Source: Halioglobus japonicus (GTDB taxonomy: Bacteria; Pseudomonadota; Gammaproteobacteria; Pseudomonadales; Halieaceae). From it: 64,000 nt of DNA. The first letter of the stretch is position 1, and each line of letters opens with the position of its first letter. Location of the stretch: the NCBI GenBank assembly GCA_902705825.1, contig CACSIL010000003.1, positions 100,125-164,124 of the forward strand. The letters run 5' to 3'. This document shows positions 52,604 to 62,373 of this stretch, one piece after another. The notes beneath the pieces were generated by a model. That model saw only the letters and a program-made list of their open reading frames with translations, was not told where the DNA came from and did no database searches. Made by a program: the position numbers and the translations under genes.

Positions 52604-52650
52604 GCCTGTTCAGGTTCAGATGATTTAATGTTTAACGTGGAGTACAAACA

Positions 52651-54624
52651 ATGAAAAGCCTGTGGGACGACAAGGTAGCCGCCACCTTTTCCGATGATGA
52701 CCTCGCCATGCGCGTGTACACATCCCGACTGTTGGGCTCAAGTGATGATCTGGTTATGCACGGCGGTGGCAACACCTCCGTCAAGGCGAGCACCCGCGAT
52801 TTCTTCGGCAATGAGCTGGACGTACTCTATGTAAAGGGCAGCGGCTGGGATTTAAAAACCATTGAGAAGCCGGGCTTTCCGGCTATCAAACTGAAAGAGA
52901 CCTGCATGCTGGCTGAGCTGGAAACGCTGTCGGATCCGGATATGACCCGACAACTGCGCGCACTGATGCTCGACCCGACGGCACCGTCTCCCTCCGTTGA
53001 GGCTATTCTGCACGCCATTCTGCCGGCAAAGTTTATCGACCACACACATACCGATGCCATCGTTACCCTGAGCAACAACCCCAAGGGTGAGGACATTCTG
53101 GCGGAGATATTTCCCGATTGTCTGGTGCTTCCCTACATCATGCCCGGCTTCATACTGTCCCGGCAGGTCAATGAGGCGATCAAGCAAAATGACCCAAGCC
53201 AGTACAAGGGCATCATTCTCATGCATCACGGTGTTTTCACCTACAGCGAAGATGCCAAGGTTGCCTATGAGAACATGATAGAACTGGTCACCCGCGCAGA
53301 AGAGTACATCGGGGCACACGGCACAGCCGAACACCCGACAGCGCAGTGCGAGGTCGATCTGCTGGATCTTGCGCGCATTCGCAAAGCCGTGTCAGAAGCC
53401 CGTGGCTGCGCACAACTGGCGATGCTCGACCAAACCCCCGACGCGCAGGGTTTTGCCAGCCTTCCCAAGGTCGCCGATATTGCCACGCGCGGCCCCATCA
53501 CCCCCGACCATGTAATCCGCACCAAACGGATTCCGGCAATTATCGACACCAAACCCGCCGAGGGCGTCCCGGAAATAGCGCAGTTTGTCGCCGACTACAA
53601 AGCCTATTTCGAAGCGAATAACCCCGGCGATCTGCAGATTCTGGATCCCGCGCCCCGCGTTGGCATCTGGCGCTCTGGCGGCTCTATCGCATTTGGAAGC
53701 AGTGAAAAGGAATGCAATATCATTGCGGATATAGCCAGACACACGCGCTGGGCGATTCAGACCGGCGAGTCGATAGGCGGTTGGGAAGCCCTGCCGGAAA
53801 AAGATATTTTCGAGCTGGAGTACTGGGTCCTGGAACAAGCCAAATTGGGCAAGAGCAGCACCCCGAAACCACACCAGGGCAAAATCGCTATCGTAACGGG
53901 CGCCAATAGTGGCATCGGCAAAGCAACATGCGAGGCACTGGCCGCCGACGGCGCAGTCGTCGTCGGGCTGGACGTCAATCCCGAGGTTGTTGCGCAGCTA
54001 ACAGGCAGCGGCATGACCGGCATGGTGTGTGATCTCACTGACAGTGCCTCGATAAACGCCGCCGTGGAACAGGTGGTAACGCGCTACGGTGGCCTCGACA
54101 TCGTGGTCTGCAATGCCGGGATATTTAAATCCGGAGAGCGTATCGAAGACCATACCGAGCAAACCTGGGATCAGACACTGGCTATCAACTTAACCGCCAC
54201 CCAGCGCTTCCTGACAGCGACCATCCCGTACCTGAAGCTCGGGATCAACGCGTCTATCCTCGTTGTTGGCTCGCGCAACTTCGCCGCCCCCGGCCCCGGT
54301 GCGGCAGCCTATTCTGTCAGCAAGGCCGGCATCACCCAACTTGCCCGAGTGGCCGCACTGGAACTGGCCGCCGATGGCGTTCGGGTTAATGTGGTTCACC
54401 CTGACGCTGTATTTGATACGGCGTTGTGGACACAGGAAGCACTGGCACAGTCCGCCGCCCGCTACGGTTTGACAATAGAAGAGTACAAATCGAAGAATTT
54501 GCTGGGCAGGGAAATTCGCTCTACCGACGTTGCCCGCCTGCTGTCCACGGTTGCCAGCGATGTCTTTGTGGCGACCAGTGGTGCACAGATTCCGATAGAC
54601 GGCGGCAACGACCGGGTGATCTAG
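52651..54624 (+). CDS. Bifunctional class II aldolase/short-chain dehydrogenase
   Basis: A 657-residue fusion. Residues about 20-400 are a class II aldolase (HGGGNTSVKA; zinc-binding HTHTDA; MHHGVFTY), like rhamnulose-1-phosphate aldolase; about 410-655 are an SDR (VTGANSGIG, NAGIF, YSVSKAGI). The same fusion serves as rhamnulose-phosphate aldolase/lactaldehyde dehydrogenase in other bacteria, but the sugar here is unknown. GGAG lies upstream of the ATG. It is convergent with lipB. Confidence 0.9.
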   Translation: MKSLWDDKVAATFSDDDLAMRVYTSRLLGSSDDLVMHGGGNTSVKASTRDFFGNELDVLYVKGSGWDLKTIEKPGFPAIKLKETCMLAELETLSDPDMTRQLRALMLDPTAPSPSVEAILHAILPAKFIDHTHTDAIVTLSNNPKGEDILAEIFPDCLVLPYIMPGFILSRQVNEAIKQNDPSQYKGIILMHHGVFTYSEDAKVAYENMIELVTRAEEYIGAHGTAEHPTAQCEVDLLDLARIRKAVSEARGCAQLAMLDQTPDAQGFASLPKVADIATRGPITPDHVIRTKRIPAIIDTKPAEGVPEIAQFVADYKAYFEANNPGDLQILDPAPRVGIWRSGGSIAFGSSEKECNIIADIARHTRWAIQTGESIGGWEALPEKDIFELEYWVLEQAKLGKSSTPKPHQGKIAIVTGANSGIGKATCEALAADGAVVVGLDVNPEVVAQLTGSGMTGMVCDLTDSASINAAVEQVVTRYGGLDIVVCNAGIFKSGERIEDHTEQTWDQTLAINLTATQRFLTATIPYLKLGINASILVVGSRNFAAPGPGAAAYSVSKAGITQLARVAALELAADGVRVNVVHPDAVFDTALWTQEALAQSAARYGLTIEEYKSKNLLGREIRSTDVARLLSTVASDVFVATSGAQIPIDGGNDRVI

Positions 54625-54649
54625 CGCATTCCAGGCATGAGGCACGCCG

Positions 54650-55273
54650 TCAGGCTTGTATCTTCTGTGCCACAATCGCCATCAAGCGCTCTCCGATTGC
54701 TGACATATCGAGGCTGGCAGCAGGCAACTGCTGCGCCATCGAAGTGACCTGCAAGCCAGCGTAACCGCAGGGATTGATTCGCCCGAAGGGTTCCAGATCC
54801 ATATCCACGTTCAGTGCCAGTCCGTGATAGCTGCAGCCACGGCGCACACGCAGGCCCAGCGAGGCAATTTTTTCACCCGCCACATAGACTCCCGGCGCGG
54901 CGGGGTCGGCCGCGGCGGCAATATCGTACTCGCCAAGAAGTTGCACCAGACTGTGCTCGATTAGATTGACGAGATCACGCACGCCGAAAGCTCTGCGCCG
55001 CATATCCACCATCAGGTAAAGCACCCACTGCCCCGGCCCGTGGTAGGTGACCTGGCCACCGCGATCCACCTGAATAACCGGAATATCGCCCGGTGCCAGC
55101 ACATGCTCGGCCTTACCGGCCTGGCCCTGAGTGAACACCGGGTAATGTTCTAACAACCACAGCTCGTCGGGCGCTGCAGTATCTCGCGCATTGGTCAGTT
55201 CGCGCATCGCCTCCAGCGTGGGCTGATATTCGACAAGCCCGAGATTACGCTGCACCAGATCTGGCGCCAGCAC
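54650..55273 (-). CDS. lipB: Lipoyl(octanoyl) transferase LipB
   Basis: Transfers octanoyl from ACP to lipoyl domains. The 207-residue protein has [16 protein letters not shown], the catalytic Lys in [13 protein letters not shown], and the Cys nucleophile in [12 protein letters not shown] start 55273. It is last in the cluster; lipA, which follows lipB in many gammaproteobacteria, is not downstream here. Confidence 0.95.
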   Translation of the reverse strand: MLAPDLVQRNLGLVEYQPTLEAMRELTNARDTAAPDELWLLEHYPVFTQGQAGKAEHVLAPGDIPVIQVDRGGQVTYHGPGQWVLYLMVDMRRRAFGVRDLVNLIEHSLVQLLGEYDIAAAADPAAPGVYVAGEKIASLGLRVRRGCSYHGLALNVDMDLEPFGRINPCGYAGLQVTSMAQQLPAASLDMSAIGERLMAIVAQKIQA

Positions 55274-55276
55274 GGC

Positions 55277-55549
55277 TCAGAGCACCATAGTGACTTGGCC
55301 GGTTGCCAGCAGATCCTGATGCAAGTCTTCCAGTTGTTCGGGGCCGGTTGCCGTAATCGTAATCGTGAGCGAGGTGAAAGTACCCTTGTTGCTGACTCTA
55401 GCCTCTATTGTCTGCGAATCGAACCCCGGCGCATGACATTCGAACACTTGCAGCACGGTCGATTCAAACGTATCGCTGCTGCGCCCCATGACCTTGATCG
55501 GGTAGTCGCATGGGAATTCAATTTTGGGTGGTTCAGGCTGCTGCTCCAC
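55277..55549 (-). CDS. ybeD: YbeD/DUF493 family protein
   Basis: A 90-residue ferredoxin-like-fold protein (IEFPCDYPIKVMGRSSDTFE ... VSNKGTFTSLTITITA), matching YbeD, which lies between dacA and lipB in enteric bacteria. Function is unclear; it has been linked to lipoate metabolism by position. It ends 3 bases before lipB. Confidence 0.9.
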   Translation of the reverse strand: MEQQPEPPKIEFPCDYPIKVMGRSSDTFESTVLQVFECHAPGFDSQTIEARVSNKGTFTSLTITITATGPEQLEDLHQDLLATGQVTMVL

Positions 55550-55581
55550 TGTGCTCTCCTACATTGGCCTGTACAGATTAA

Positions 55582-56745
55582 CTATCTGGCGCCGAACAGG
55601 TTGGCGATAAACATCAGCACCGTGTCCCACAGACGTGCAAAAAAGCCCGCCTCTTCCACCGCAACCAGGGCGACGGCCGGCGACTGCAGCTTGGTCTCAC
55701 CATCGAGGGTCACAGTAACTGTGCCCACGGGATCACCAACCGCCAGAGGTGCCTCGATTTCAGCATTCAAAACCACATCAGTTACAAGCTCGTCGTGCTT
55801 GCCGCGCGGCAGTGTCAGCACCACCTTGTCCAGCAAACCGACAGGTACGTAATCCTGCATCCCTTTCCATACCCGTGGCTTGGCCAGCTCTGTCATTGGT
55901 TCAAAAGCTGTCTCTGTCTGATAGAAACGGAAGCCGTAGTTCAACAGGGCGGCAGTATCATTTTTCCGCGCTTTGGTGCTGTTCGTGCCCATCACAACAG
56001 ATATCAGGCGCATTCCCCTGCGCTCTGCCGAGGCCACCAGGCAGTAGCCTGCCTCTTTGGTATGCCCCGTCTTCAGGCCATCCACAGAGGAATCCTGCAG
56101 CAACAGCGTATTGCGGTTGTACTGGCGAATATTGTTATAGGTGTATTCAAGTTCCTTGTAGATCGCGTACTGCTCGGGGTGGTCGTTAATCATTGCCTTG
56201 GCAAGAATGGCGAGATCACGTGCCGTTGTCAGATGCGCCGGATCTGGCAGACCGTGGGAATTCACATAGTATGTGTTGGTCATTCCCAGCCGCTCGGCAT
56301 TGGTGTTCATCATCTCGGCAAACACCGCTTCGGTGCCGGCGATATGCTCTGCCACGGCGACCGAGGAGTCATTGCCCGAGGATATGATGATGCCGCGCTG
56401 CAGGTCAGCGATTGAGACATCCTTGCCCGGCTCGATCCACATCAGGGACGAGCCGTTGAACACCGGATTCTGCGACCAGGCATTCTCGGAAATAGTCACC
56501 ATATCGTCTTCTTTAACGCGTCCGGCCTGTATTTCCTCCGCCAGCACATAGGCTGTCATCATTTTGGTGAGGCTGGCCGGCGGCAGCTGCGTATCGGCAT
56601 TGTGCTCCACCAGCACTTCACCGCTGTTTGCATCGATCAATAGATACGCCTTGGCGCCCAGTTCAGGGGCTGCCGGTATCGCATTCTGTGATTGCGCGCC
56701 AAAGCTGGTAAGAACAAGAAGTAGAGCCAGTGCTAATCGTGTCAT
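55582..56745 (-). CDS. dacA: D-alanyl-D-alanine carboxypeptidase (PBP5 family)
   Basis: A low-molecular-mass penicillin-binding protein that trims the terminal D-Ala of the muramyl pentapeptide. Signal peptide (MTRLALALLLVLTSFGAQS), active-site SLTK in PPASLTKMMTAY, SGN as SSGNDSS, and KTG in DGLKTGHTKEAG. The C-terminal PBP5 beta domain and amphipathic anchor (FARLWDTVLMFIANLFG) are present. 387 residues, normal length. Start 56745 favours the signal peptide over 56796. Confidence 0.93.
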   Translation of the reverse strand: MTRLALALLLVLTSFGAQSQNAIPAAPELGAKAYLLIDANSGEVLVEHNADTQLPPASLTKMMTAYVLAEEIQAGRVKEDDMVTISENAWSQNPVFNGSSLMWIEPGKDVSIADLQRGIIISSGNDSSVAVAEHIAGTEAVFAEMMNTNAERLGMTNTYYVNSHGLPDPAHLTTARDLAILAKAMINDHPEQYAIYKELEYTYNNIRQYNRNTLLLQDSSVDGLKTGHTKEAGYCLVASAERRGMRLISVVMGTNSTKARKNDTAALLNYGFRFYQTETAFEPMTELAKPRVWKGMQDYVPVGLLDKVVLTLPRGKHDELVTDVVLNAEIEAPLAVGDPVGTVTVTLDGETKLQSPAVALVAVEEAGFFARLWDTVLMFIANLFGAR

Positions 56746-56838
56746 GATTTTGGGGAACCGTGGAGGTGAGTTGGGCAAGCCGCGATGGTAACGCATGCGC
56801 AGTCTAAGCGAAAGAATCAGCAGAGCTTGTGCCTGGCT

Positions 56839-56964
56839 GCGATAGCCCCAGCGGTGCCTTAGCGGGCGGGACCGTGTGGCGACAGGACGTCGCCACCCGA
56901 GCCTGCACAGGGATGTGCGCTTTTTGGCGTGTCCCGCCCGCTAAGGCACCGCTGGGGCTATCGC
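56839..56964. repeat. 34-bp perfect inverted repeat with two nested hairpins
   Basis: The arms 56839-56872 and 56931-56964 are exact reverse complements over 34 bases, around a 58-base centre. The centre holds two more hairpins: GTGGCGAC/GTCGCCAC (56876-56896) and GCACA/TGTGC (56905-56918). The whole folds as a three-way junction or a cruciform. It lies between the dacA start and the rlpA stop, with the nearest gene edges 93 and 28 bases away. From memory, similar REP-like elements with AGGACGTC and AGGGATGT words recur in marine gammaproteobacterial genomes; copies elsewhere cannot be tested here. Confidence 0.85.
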
Positions 56965-56992
56965 TTTGCGGCAAAATCTAACTCTGTCAGTT

Positions 56993-57829
56993 TCAGGGTA
57001 ACGGCTGACCTGCTTCGTAGCCGCTGTCCTGCAGGCGTTGCTGCAGTGCCAGCAGGTGCTCTTTGTCATCAACCGGCCCCACCCGCACCCGGTACAGCAT
57101 TGTGCCACCGGCATCGACCGGACTGATAAACACCGGCGCAGACAACAGATTCTGCAGTTCAGCCAGCAGGGTTTTGGCCGTGGTCTCGCTGCCAAATGCG
57201 CCAAGCTGCAGGTAGCGGTACTTGCCGTAGGAGGCATCGCGCCTGTCATCTACGCCAACCACATCAATGACTTCGACCTCCACCTGCGCGATGCCCTTTT
57301 CCATATAGCCGAGCTTCACCGCTGCGGCGTAGGACAGATCGATCAGACGGTCTGCATGGAAAGGACCGCGGTCATTCACGCGCACCACGATGCTCTTGCC
57401 ATTGTCGAGGTTGGTGACCCGCGCAAAGCACGGAATCGGCAGGGATTTGTGGGCAGCGCTAGCCTGGTAGACATCGTAGAGCTCGCCGTTGGAAGTCTCA
57501 TGCCCGGTGAACTTGGCGCCATACCAGGATGCAATACCGCGCTCGCGGTAGCCGCGGTAGTCTTTCAATACTTCGTAGGTCACGCCATCGATCACATACG
57601 GGCTCATATTACCGGCGGCCAGAATAGGATCGGGCAGCGGTATCGCGTCCACCACCTCTTCCGGGCTGATGGGCTTTAGTGGCGCAAAGTCGTGCTGCAC
57701 GGCATAGCGTGATTTGGGTGGCACCACAGCGGCATTGTCGGGCGGCTGATCAGTGGCGGGCGGTTGCGTGGTACAGGCCGCCAGCCACGCTGTCAGTACC
57801 AGGCTGGCCGCCGTGAAATAGCGCTGCAT
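56993..57829 (-). CDS. rlpA: RlpA-like septal ring lytic transglycosylase (lipoprotein)
   Basis: A 278-residue lipoprotein (lipobox LAAC) with the double-psi beta-barrel RlpA domain: GIASWYGAKFTGHETSNGE with catalytic-type residues, VTNLDNGKSIVVRVNDRGPF, and IDLSYAAAVKLG. A C-terminal SPOR domain (YRYLQLGAFGSETTAKTLL; YRVRVGPVDDKEHL) binds denuded septal glycans. Its ATG overlaps the mltB stop (TGATG). Confidence 0.95.
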   Translation of the reverse strand: MQRYFTAASLVLTAWLAACTTQPPATDQPPDNAAVVPPKSRYAVQHDFAPLKPISPEEVVDAIPLPDPILAAGNMSPYVIDGVTYEVLKDYRGYRERGIASWYGAKFTGHETSNGELYDVYQASAAHKSLPIPCFARVTNLDNGKSIVVRVNDRGPFHADRLIDLSYAAAVKLGYMEKGIAQVEVEVIDVVGVDDRRDASYGKYRYLQLGAFGSETTAKTLLAELQNLLSAPVFISPVDAGGTMLYRVRVGPVDDKEHLLALQQRLQDSGYEAGQPLP

Positions 57830-58824
57830 CACTGGGCAATACGCTCCGCCAGCCTCTGGCTGAGCTGATAGACACTCATTGCATACATCGCGCTGTGGTT
57901 ATAGCGGGTGATGACATAAAAATTGTGCAGGCCCAGCCAGTACTCATAGCCATCTTTCAGCTCAAACTTCATCGCGGTGGCCATTGCGTTAGGGTCCAGT
58001 TTCATTTTCGCCACGACACCGTCGGCGGCAAACTGCGCGACGGTGCGCACTGGCTTCAGGTCATCCCTGCGCTGCACGAAGATGTCATCGGGGGTGTCAG
58101 CGGCGGCGGTTGCAGCGGACACCACCACTTCACCCTCGCGCCAGCCGTGTTGCTTGAAATAATTGGCCACACTGCCAATGGCATCGACAGGGTTTGTCCA
58201 GATATCGACGATCTCGTCATTGTCAAAATCGATGGCGTAACTGCGGTAACTGCTGGGCATAAACTGACCGTATCCCATCGCCCCGGCGTACGATCCGATC
58301 AATTCGGTCGGGTCCATTCCCTGGTCGCGGGTGAGAATCAGGAAGTTTTTGAGCTCAGCGGTGAAAAAGGGCGAGCGCGGCGGGTAGTCAAATGCCAGCG
58401 TCGAGAGAGCGTCGAGCACCCGATAGCTACCGGCCACCCGGCCGTAATAGGTTTCCACGCCGATAATGGCGACGATAATTTCCGCCGGAACACCAAACTC
58501 ACGCTCCGCCCGCTCCAGGGTCACGCGGTGTTTGTGGTAGAACTCTACGCCCTGCTCCTCGCGTTCCTTGTTCAGAAAGATCTCCCGGTACTCATACCAG
58601 GGCTTAGATTTCTCCGCCGGTCGGGCAATGGCCTTCAAAATGCTGTCTTTGCGCTCGGCACGGGCAAACAGCTCGATCAGCTCCTGGCGATCAAAGCCCT
58701 CCTCTTCTACCAGCTCATCGACCACCACTGTGACGTTGGGGTGCTCGCCATAGTTATCCCCGGCGCAGGACAGGGTGGGCCAGAGACAGAACAGGACAAC
58801 AAATAACTTCACGCGTGATGACAT
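57829..58824 (-). CDS. mltB: Lytic murein transglycosylase B
   Basis: A 331-residue family 3 lytic transglycosylase: EIIVAIIGVETYYGRVAGSY holds the catalytic Glu; DPTELIGSYAGAMGYGQFMP and DNDEIVDIWTNPVDAIGSVA follow. Signal sequence at the N-terminus ends near LSCAGD; its lipobox is not canonical, so membrane anchoring is unclear. It is coupled to rlpA and downstream of rodA. Confidence 0.94.
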   Translation of the reverse strand: MSSRVKLFVVLFCLWPTLSCAGDNYGEHPNVTVVVDELVEEEGFDRQELIELFARAERKDSILKAIARPAEKSKPWYEYREIFLNKEREEQGVEFYHKHRVTLERAEREFGVPAEIIVAIIGVETYYGRVAGSYRVLDALSTLAFDYPPRSPFFTAELKNFLILTRDQGMDPTELIGSYAGAMGYGQFMPSSYRSYAIDFDNDEIVDIWTNPVDAIGSVANYFKQHGWREGEVVVSAATAAADTPDDIFVQRRDDLKPVRTVAQFAADGVVAKMKLDPNAMATAMKFELKDGYEYWLGLHNFYVITRYNHSAMYAMSVYQLSQRLAERIAQ

Positions 58825-58882
58825 AAAATAAACTCGTTCTCATTCGACGAAGATTGATTTGAGGGCAGTGCGGTGAGGACTC

Positions 58883-60025
58883 TCACGCCGACTCCCCTCC
58901 TTTCTCGGTACTGATGGCCATGAGGACACCAAAACCGGCCAGCAACGTAACCACCGACGTACCACCAGCACTCACCAGCGGCAGGGGAACGCCGACCACC
59001 GGTAACAAGCCGGCAACCATACCCATGTTAACAAAGATATAAACGAAAAACGTCAGCGTCAGGCTTCCTGCCATCATACGACCGAAACTGGTTTGAGCAT
59101 GAGCACCAATCCAGAATCCTCGCAAAAGAATCAGCAGATAAATACTCATCAGGAGAATAATACCGCGCAGGCCCTGCTCTTCGGCCAAAACGGCAATGAT
59201 AAAATCCGTATGGCTCTCGGGCAGAAAATCCAGGCGCGACTGGGTACTTTGCATCCACCCCTTGCCGTCCCAGCCACCGGACCCTATAGCTGTTTTTGAC
59301 TGAATAATGTTCCAGCCCGCGCCCAGCTTGTCACTTTCCGGGTTGAACATGGTGAGAATGCGCTGCTTCTGGTATTCCTTCAGCCCATACATCCACACAG
59401 GCCAGGCCGATGCAGCCGCCGCCACCAGGGCACCAAAAATGTAGCGCCAGCCAATGCCCGCCATGAAAAGCACAAACAGGCCACTGAAGGCAATTAACAG
59501 GGAGGTACCCAGATCGGGCTGAATCACGATCAAACCCGCCGGCACCACCAGCAACAGCAGAGCGCCGATAACGGCGGGGAACCGCGGCGGCAAGACCCTG
59601 CCAGCCAGGAACCAGGCGATAACCAGCGGCACCGACAATTTCATGATTTCCGACGGCTGAAAGCGCACCCCACCCACCTGCAGCCAGCGCTGCGCGCCTT
59701 TGGCACCCACGCCCACCAGCAACACCGCCACCAGCAGCATCAATCCGCCGACAAAGAGCCACGGTGCCCATCTGGCATACTGCTTCAAACTGACTTGTGC
59801 GGCCATAATCATAATGACAAAGGCCAGCCCCAGATAACTGCCCTGGCGGTACACGGCCTCCATGCTTTGGCCCGACGCGCTGTACAGCACCATCAAGCCG
59901 TATCCGCTGAGTACCATCAGCAGAAAAAGCAGCGGAATATCGATATGGAGGCGCATGATGACACTGGGCCGCCTGGCCATATCTCGGGAGCCCTGGTGCG
60001 GCAGCTGTCGTACGTAATCGCCCAT
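58883..60025 (-). CDS. rodA: Rod shape-determining glycosyltransferase RodA
   Basis: A 380-residue SEDS-family peptidoglycan polymerase with about ten membrane segments (LFLLMVLSGYGLMVLYSASG; GAKGAQRWLQVGGVRFQPSE; GWDGKGW; FLPESHTDFI), closely matching RodA. It works with PBP2 in side-wall elongation. Its ATG overlaps the mrdA stop, so the two are translated together. Confidence 0.96.
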   Translation of the reverse strand: MGDYVRQLPHQGSRDMARRPSVIMRLHIDIPLLFLLMVLSGYGLMVLYSASGQSMEAVYRQGSYLGLAFVIMIMAAQVSLKQYARWAPWLFVGGLMLLVAVLLVGVGAKGAQRWLQVGGVRFQPSEIMKLSVPLVIAWFLAGRVLPPRFPAVIGALLLLVVPAGLIVIQPDLGTSLLIAFSGLFVLFMAGIGWRYIFGALVAAAASAWPVWMYGLKEYQKQRILTMFNPESDKLGAGWNIIQSKTAIGSGGWDGKGWMQSTQSRLDFLPESHTDFIIAVLAEEQGLRGIILLMSIYLLILLRGFWIGAHAQTSFGRMMAGSLTLTFFVYIFVNMGMVAGLLPVVGVPLPLVSAGGTSVVTLLAGFGVLMAISTEKGGESA

Positions 60026-61866
60026 CAGCCTGGCTCAACCGATAGCCAGGTGTCGATCACGGCGCGAGCAATGGGCGATGCCGCCGAACTGCCGCCGCCA
60101 TTCTCAACAATGATGCCGACCGCAATAGTAGGCGCTTCAATCGGCGCAAAGGCTATAAACAGCCCGTGATGCCGGTGCCGCTCGGCGACCTCATCCTCGT
60201 TGTAGACGGCATTCTGAGCGATACCGATAACCTGGGCGGTACCGGTTTTCCCCGCCATCTCATACTGGATGCCTTTCGCCAGTGCCTTGGCGGTGCCCTT
60301 CTTGCCGTGCACTACCTCGCGCATGCCATCGAAAACTGCATCCCAGTACTCTTGGGGCGCCTCCATAGGCTCCAGCTCGGGCGCCGGCACCGGTTCTCCG
60401 TCTATGGCCATCACCAGGCGCGGGACTATCCGCTTCCCCCTGCTGGCCATCACACTGGTGGCAACCGCCAATTGCAGCGGAGATGCCAGCATATAGCCCT
60501 GGCCAATACCGGCGCTGAGCGTTTCACCGGGATACCAGGGCTGCGACATGGCGCCGCGCTTCCAGCGGGTTGAGGGCAGAACACCGGAACGCTCATTGGT
60601 GGTATCGATCCCGGTGCGATCGCCAAAACCATAGGGGTGCAGATACTCATACATACGGTCGATCGTCAGGCGACGCGCCAGATCATAGAAATACACGTCA
60701 CAGGACTGTGCAATGGCCATTTTCATATCCACGCGCGAGGCATGGCCGGTGCCGGTGATGCGCAGAATCCAGTCGCGATATTTGCGGGAGTCACCGGGCA
60801 GGCTGTACCAACCGGGGTCGGGCACCGTTGATTGCGGTGTCACCAGCCCGGACATCAAGCCAGCCATCGACATAAATGGCTTGATCGTGGAGCCCGGCGG
60901 GTAGGAGCCCTGTATGGCCCGGTTAAACAGCGGCACATCCAGCGAATCACGCAGCGCGGAGTACTCCTTGGAGCTGATGCCGTTCACAAACAGATTGGTA
61001 TCGAACCCCGGCGTCGAAACCAGTGCCAACAAGCCGCCGGTGCGGGGATCGATGGCCACCACCGCACCGCGGCGGTCGCCAAGCGCCTCAAACGCGGCCA
61101 GTTGTACGTTGTAGTCCAGTGACAGGGTGAGATCTTTGCCGCGCTCGGGGGCAAAACGCTCGAGCACGCGCAACACCCGCCCGTGGGCATTGCTCTCGAC
61201 GTTCTGATAGCCCACATCCCCGTGCAGCATATCCTCGTAATACTTTTCGACCCCGACCTTGCCGACATGAAAGGTGCCGCGATAATCCGTTTCATCGAGC
61301 TCTTCCGCCTCCTGCTCATTGATACGACCCACGTAGCCCAGCGCATGGGAAAACAACTCACCGTGCGGGTAGTGTCGCAACAATTGCGCCTCGACCACCA
61401 CACCGGGCAACCGAAAGCGGTTGACCGCCAGCCGCGCGCGCTCCTCTTCCGTCAGGCGAAAGCGCAGGGGGACCGGCTCGTAGGGGCGGCTGCGGTTGAG
61501 CTTCTTGCGGAACTTCTCCAGATCGCTATCCGATACCGGGAGCACCGACTGCAGATCTTCGAGGGTGGCATCCAGGTCCGGCACACGCTCGCGCACAATC
61601 GACAGCATGTAGCTGGGGCGATTGTCTGCCAGCGGTATGCCATTGCGATCATAGATCAAGCCGCGACGGGGCGGCAGCGGCTGTAACTGCACGCGGTTGC
61701 GTTCAGATTGCGTCCGGTAGGTCTCGTATTCCGTTACCTGAAGTTCGTAGTAACGCATCAGTATCACACCCAGCAGAATCATCACGAACCCGATCGCGAT
61801 GATAGTGCGGGTGCCGTATACACGGGACTCTAGCTGAGGATCTTTTAAATCGAATTGCGGTAGCAT
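60025..61866 (-). CDS. mrdA: Penicillin-binding protein 2
   Basis: A 613-residue class B transpeptidase for cell elongation. One N-terminal membrane segment (IIAIGFVMILLGVILMRYY), dimerisation domain (LPPRRGLIYDRNGIPLADN), active-site STIK in PPGSTIKPFMSM, and KTGTAQV near the C-terminus. Length is near E. coli PBP2 (633). Follows rlmH and precedes rodA in the usual order. Confidence 0.96.
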   Translation of the reverse strand: MLPQFDLKDPQLESRVYGTRTIIAIGFVMILLGVILMRYYELQVTEYETYRTQSERNRVQLQPLPPRRGLIYDRNGIPLADNRPSYMLSIVRERVPDLDATLEDLQSVLPVSDSDLEKFRKKLNRSRPYEPVPLRFRLTEEERARLAVNRFRLPGVVVEAQLLRHYPHGELFSHALGYVGRINEQEAEELDETDYRGTFHVGKVGVEKYYEDMLHGDVGYQNVESNAHGRVLRVLERFAPERGKDLTLSLDYNVQLAAFEALGDRRGAVVAIDPRTGGLLALVSTPGFDTNLFVNGISSKEYSALRDSLDVPLFNRAIQGSYPPGSTIKPFMSMAGLMSGLVTPQSTVPDPGWYSLPGDSRKYRDWILRITGTGHASRVDMKMAIAQSCDVYFYDLARRLTIDRMYEYLHPYGFGDRTGIDTTNERSGVLPSTRWKRGAMSQPWYPGETLSAGIGQGYMLASPLQLAVATSVMASRGKRIVPRLVMAIDGEPVPAPELEPMEAPQEYWDAVFDGMREVVHGKKGTAKALAKGIQYEMAGKTGTAQVIGIAQNAVYNEDEVAERHRHHGLFIAFAPIEAPTIAVGIIVENGGGSSAASPIARAVIDTWLSVEPG

Positions 61867-61910
61867 TCAAGCGGCCTGAAGACCCTGTACTGCGTGGATA
61901 GAGATAAACA

Positions 61911-62363
61911 CTAGGCGCGATGATACGGGTGGTTGACGGTAATTGTCCAAGCCCGATACAGCTGTTCTGCCAATACCACGCGCACCAGGGGATGCGGCAG
62001 GGTCAGATCGCTCAGCGACCAACGCATATCGGCCCGCGCCAGGCAGGCTGGAGACAGCCCATCGGGCCCTCCGATCAGGATGCTGTAGTTGTCTCCCGAC
62101 ATCTGCCAGGCATCCAGGTGCTCTGCCAGCTTCTCGGTCGACACCCGCTTCCCTTGCACATCCAGCGCCACCACTCGCTCAGCGGCGGGGATCAGCTTGA
62201 GTATCTGCTCACCCTCCGCGGCCATATCCTTGCCGCGCTTGGCCAGCGGAACCTCGCGCCAGACCAGCTTCAGTTCGCGCGGCAGGCGTTTGCTATATTC
62301 GCCAATGCCCTGCTCAACCCAGCTGGGCATCCGCGTTCCAACGGCGATAACGCTGATGCGCAT
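61911..62363 (-). CDS. rlmH: 23S rRNA (pseudouridine-1915-N3)-methyltransferase RlmH
   Basis: A 150-residue SPOUT methyltransferase ([47 protein letters not shown]), about the E. coli length (155). Start 62363 is fixed by the conserved MRIS opening; a longer frame to 62603 is spurious. It is 10 bases downstream of rsfS. Confidence 0.96.
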   Translation of the reverse strand: MRISVIAVGTRMPSWVEQGIGEYSKRLPRELKLVWREVPLAKRGKDMAAEGEQILKLIPAAERVVALDVQGKRVSTEKLAEHLDAWQMSGDNYSILIGGPDGLSPACLARADMRWSLSDLTLPHPLVRVVLAEQLYRAWTITVNHPYHRA

Positions 62364-62373
62364 CAGTGCTGTT

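Noticed and set aside
52651-54624. Complete rhamnose catabolic operon
   Set aside because: Only the aldolase-dehydrogenase fusion is present; no kinase, isomerase or transporter nearby.
57895-58806. 303-codon plus-strand frame
   Set aside because: Opposite mltB, which has clear catalytic motifs.
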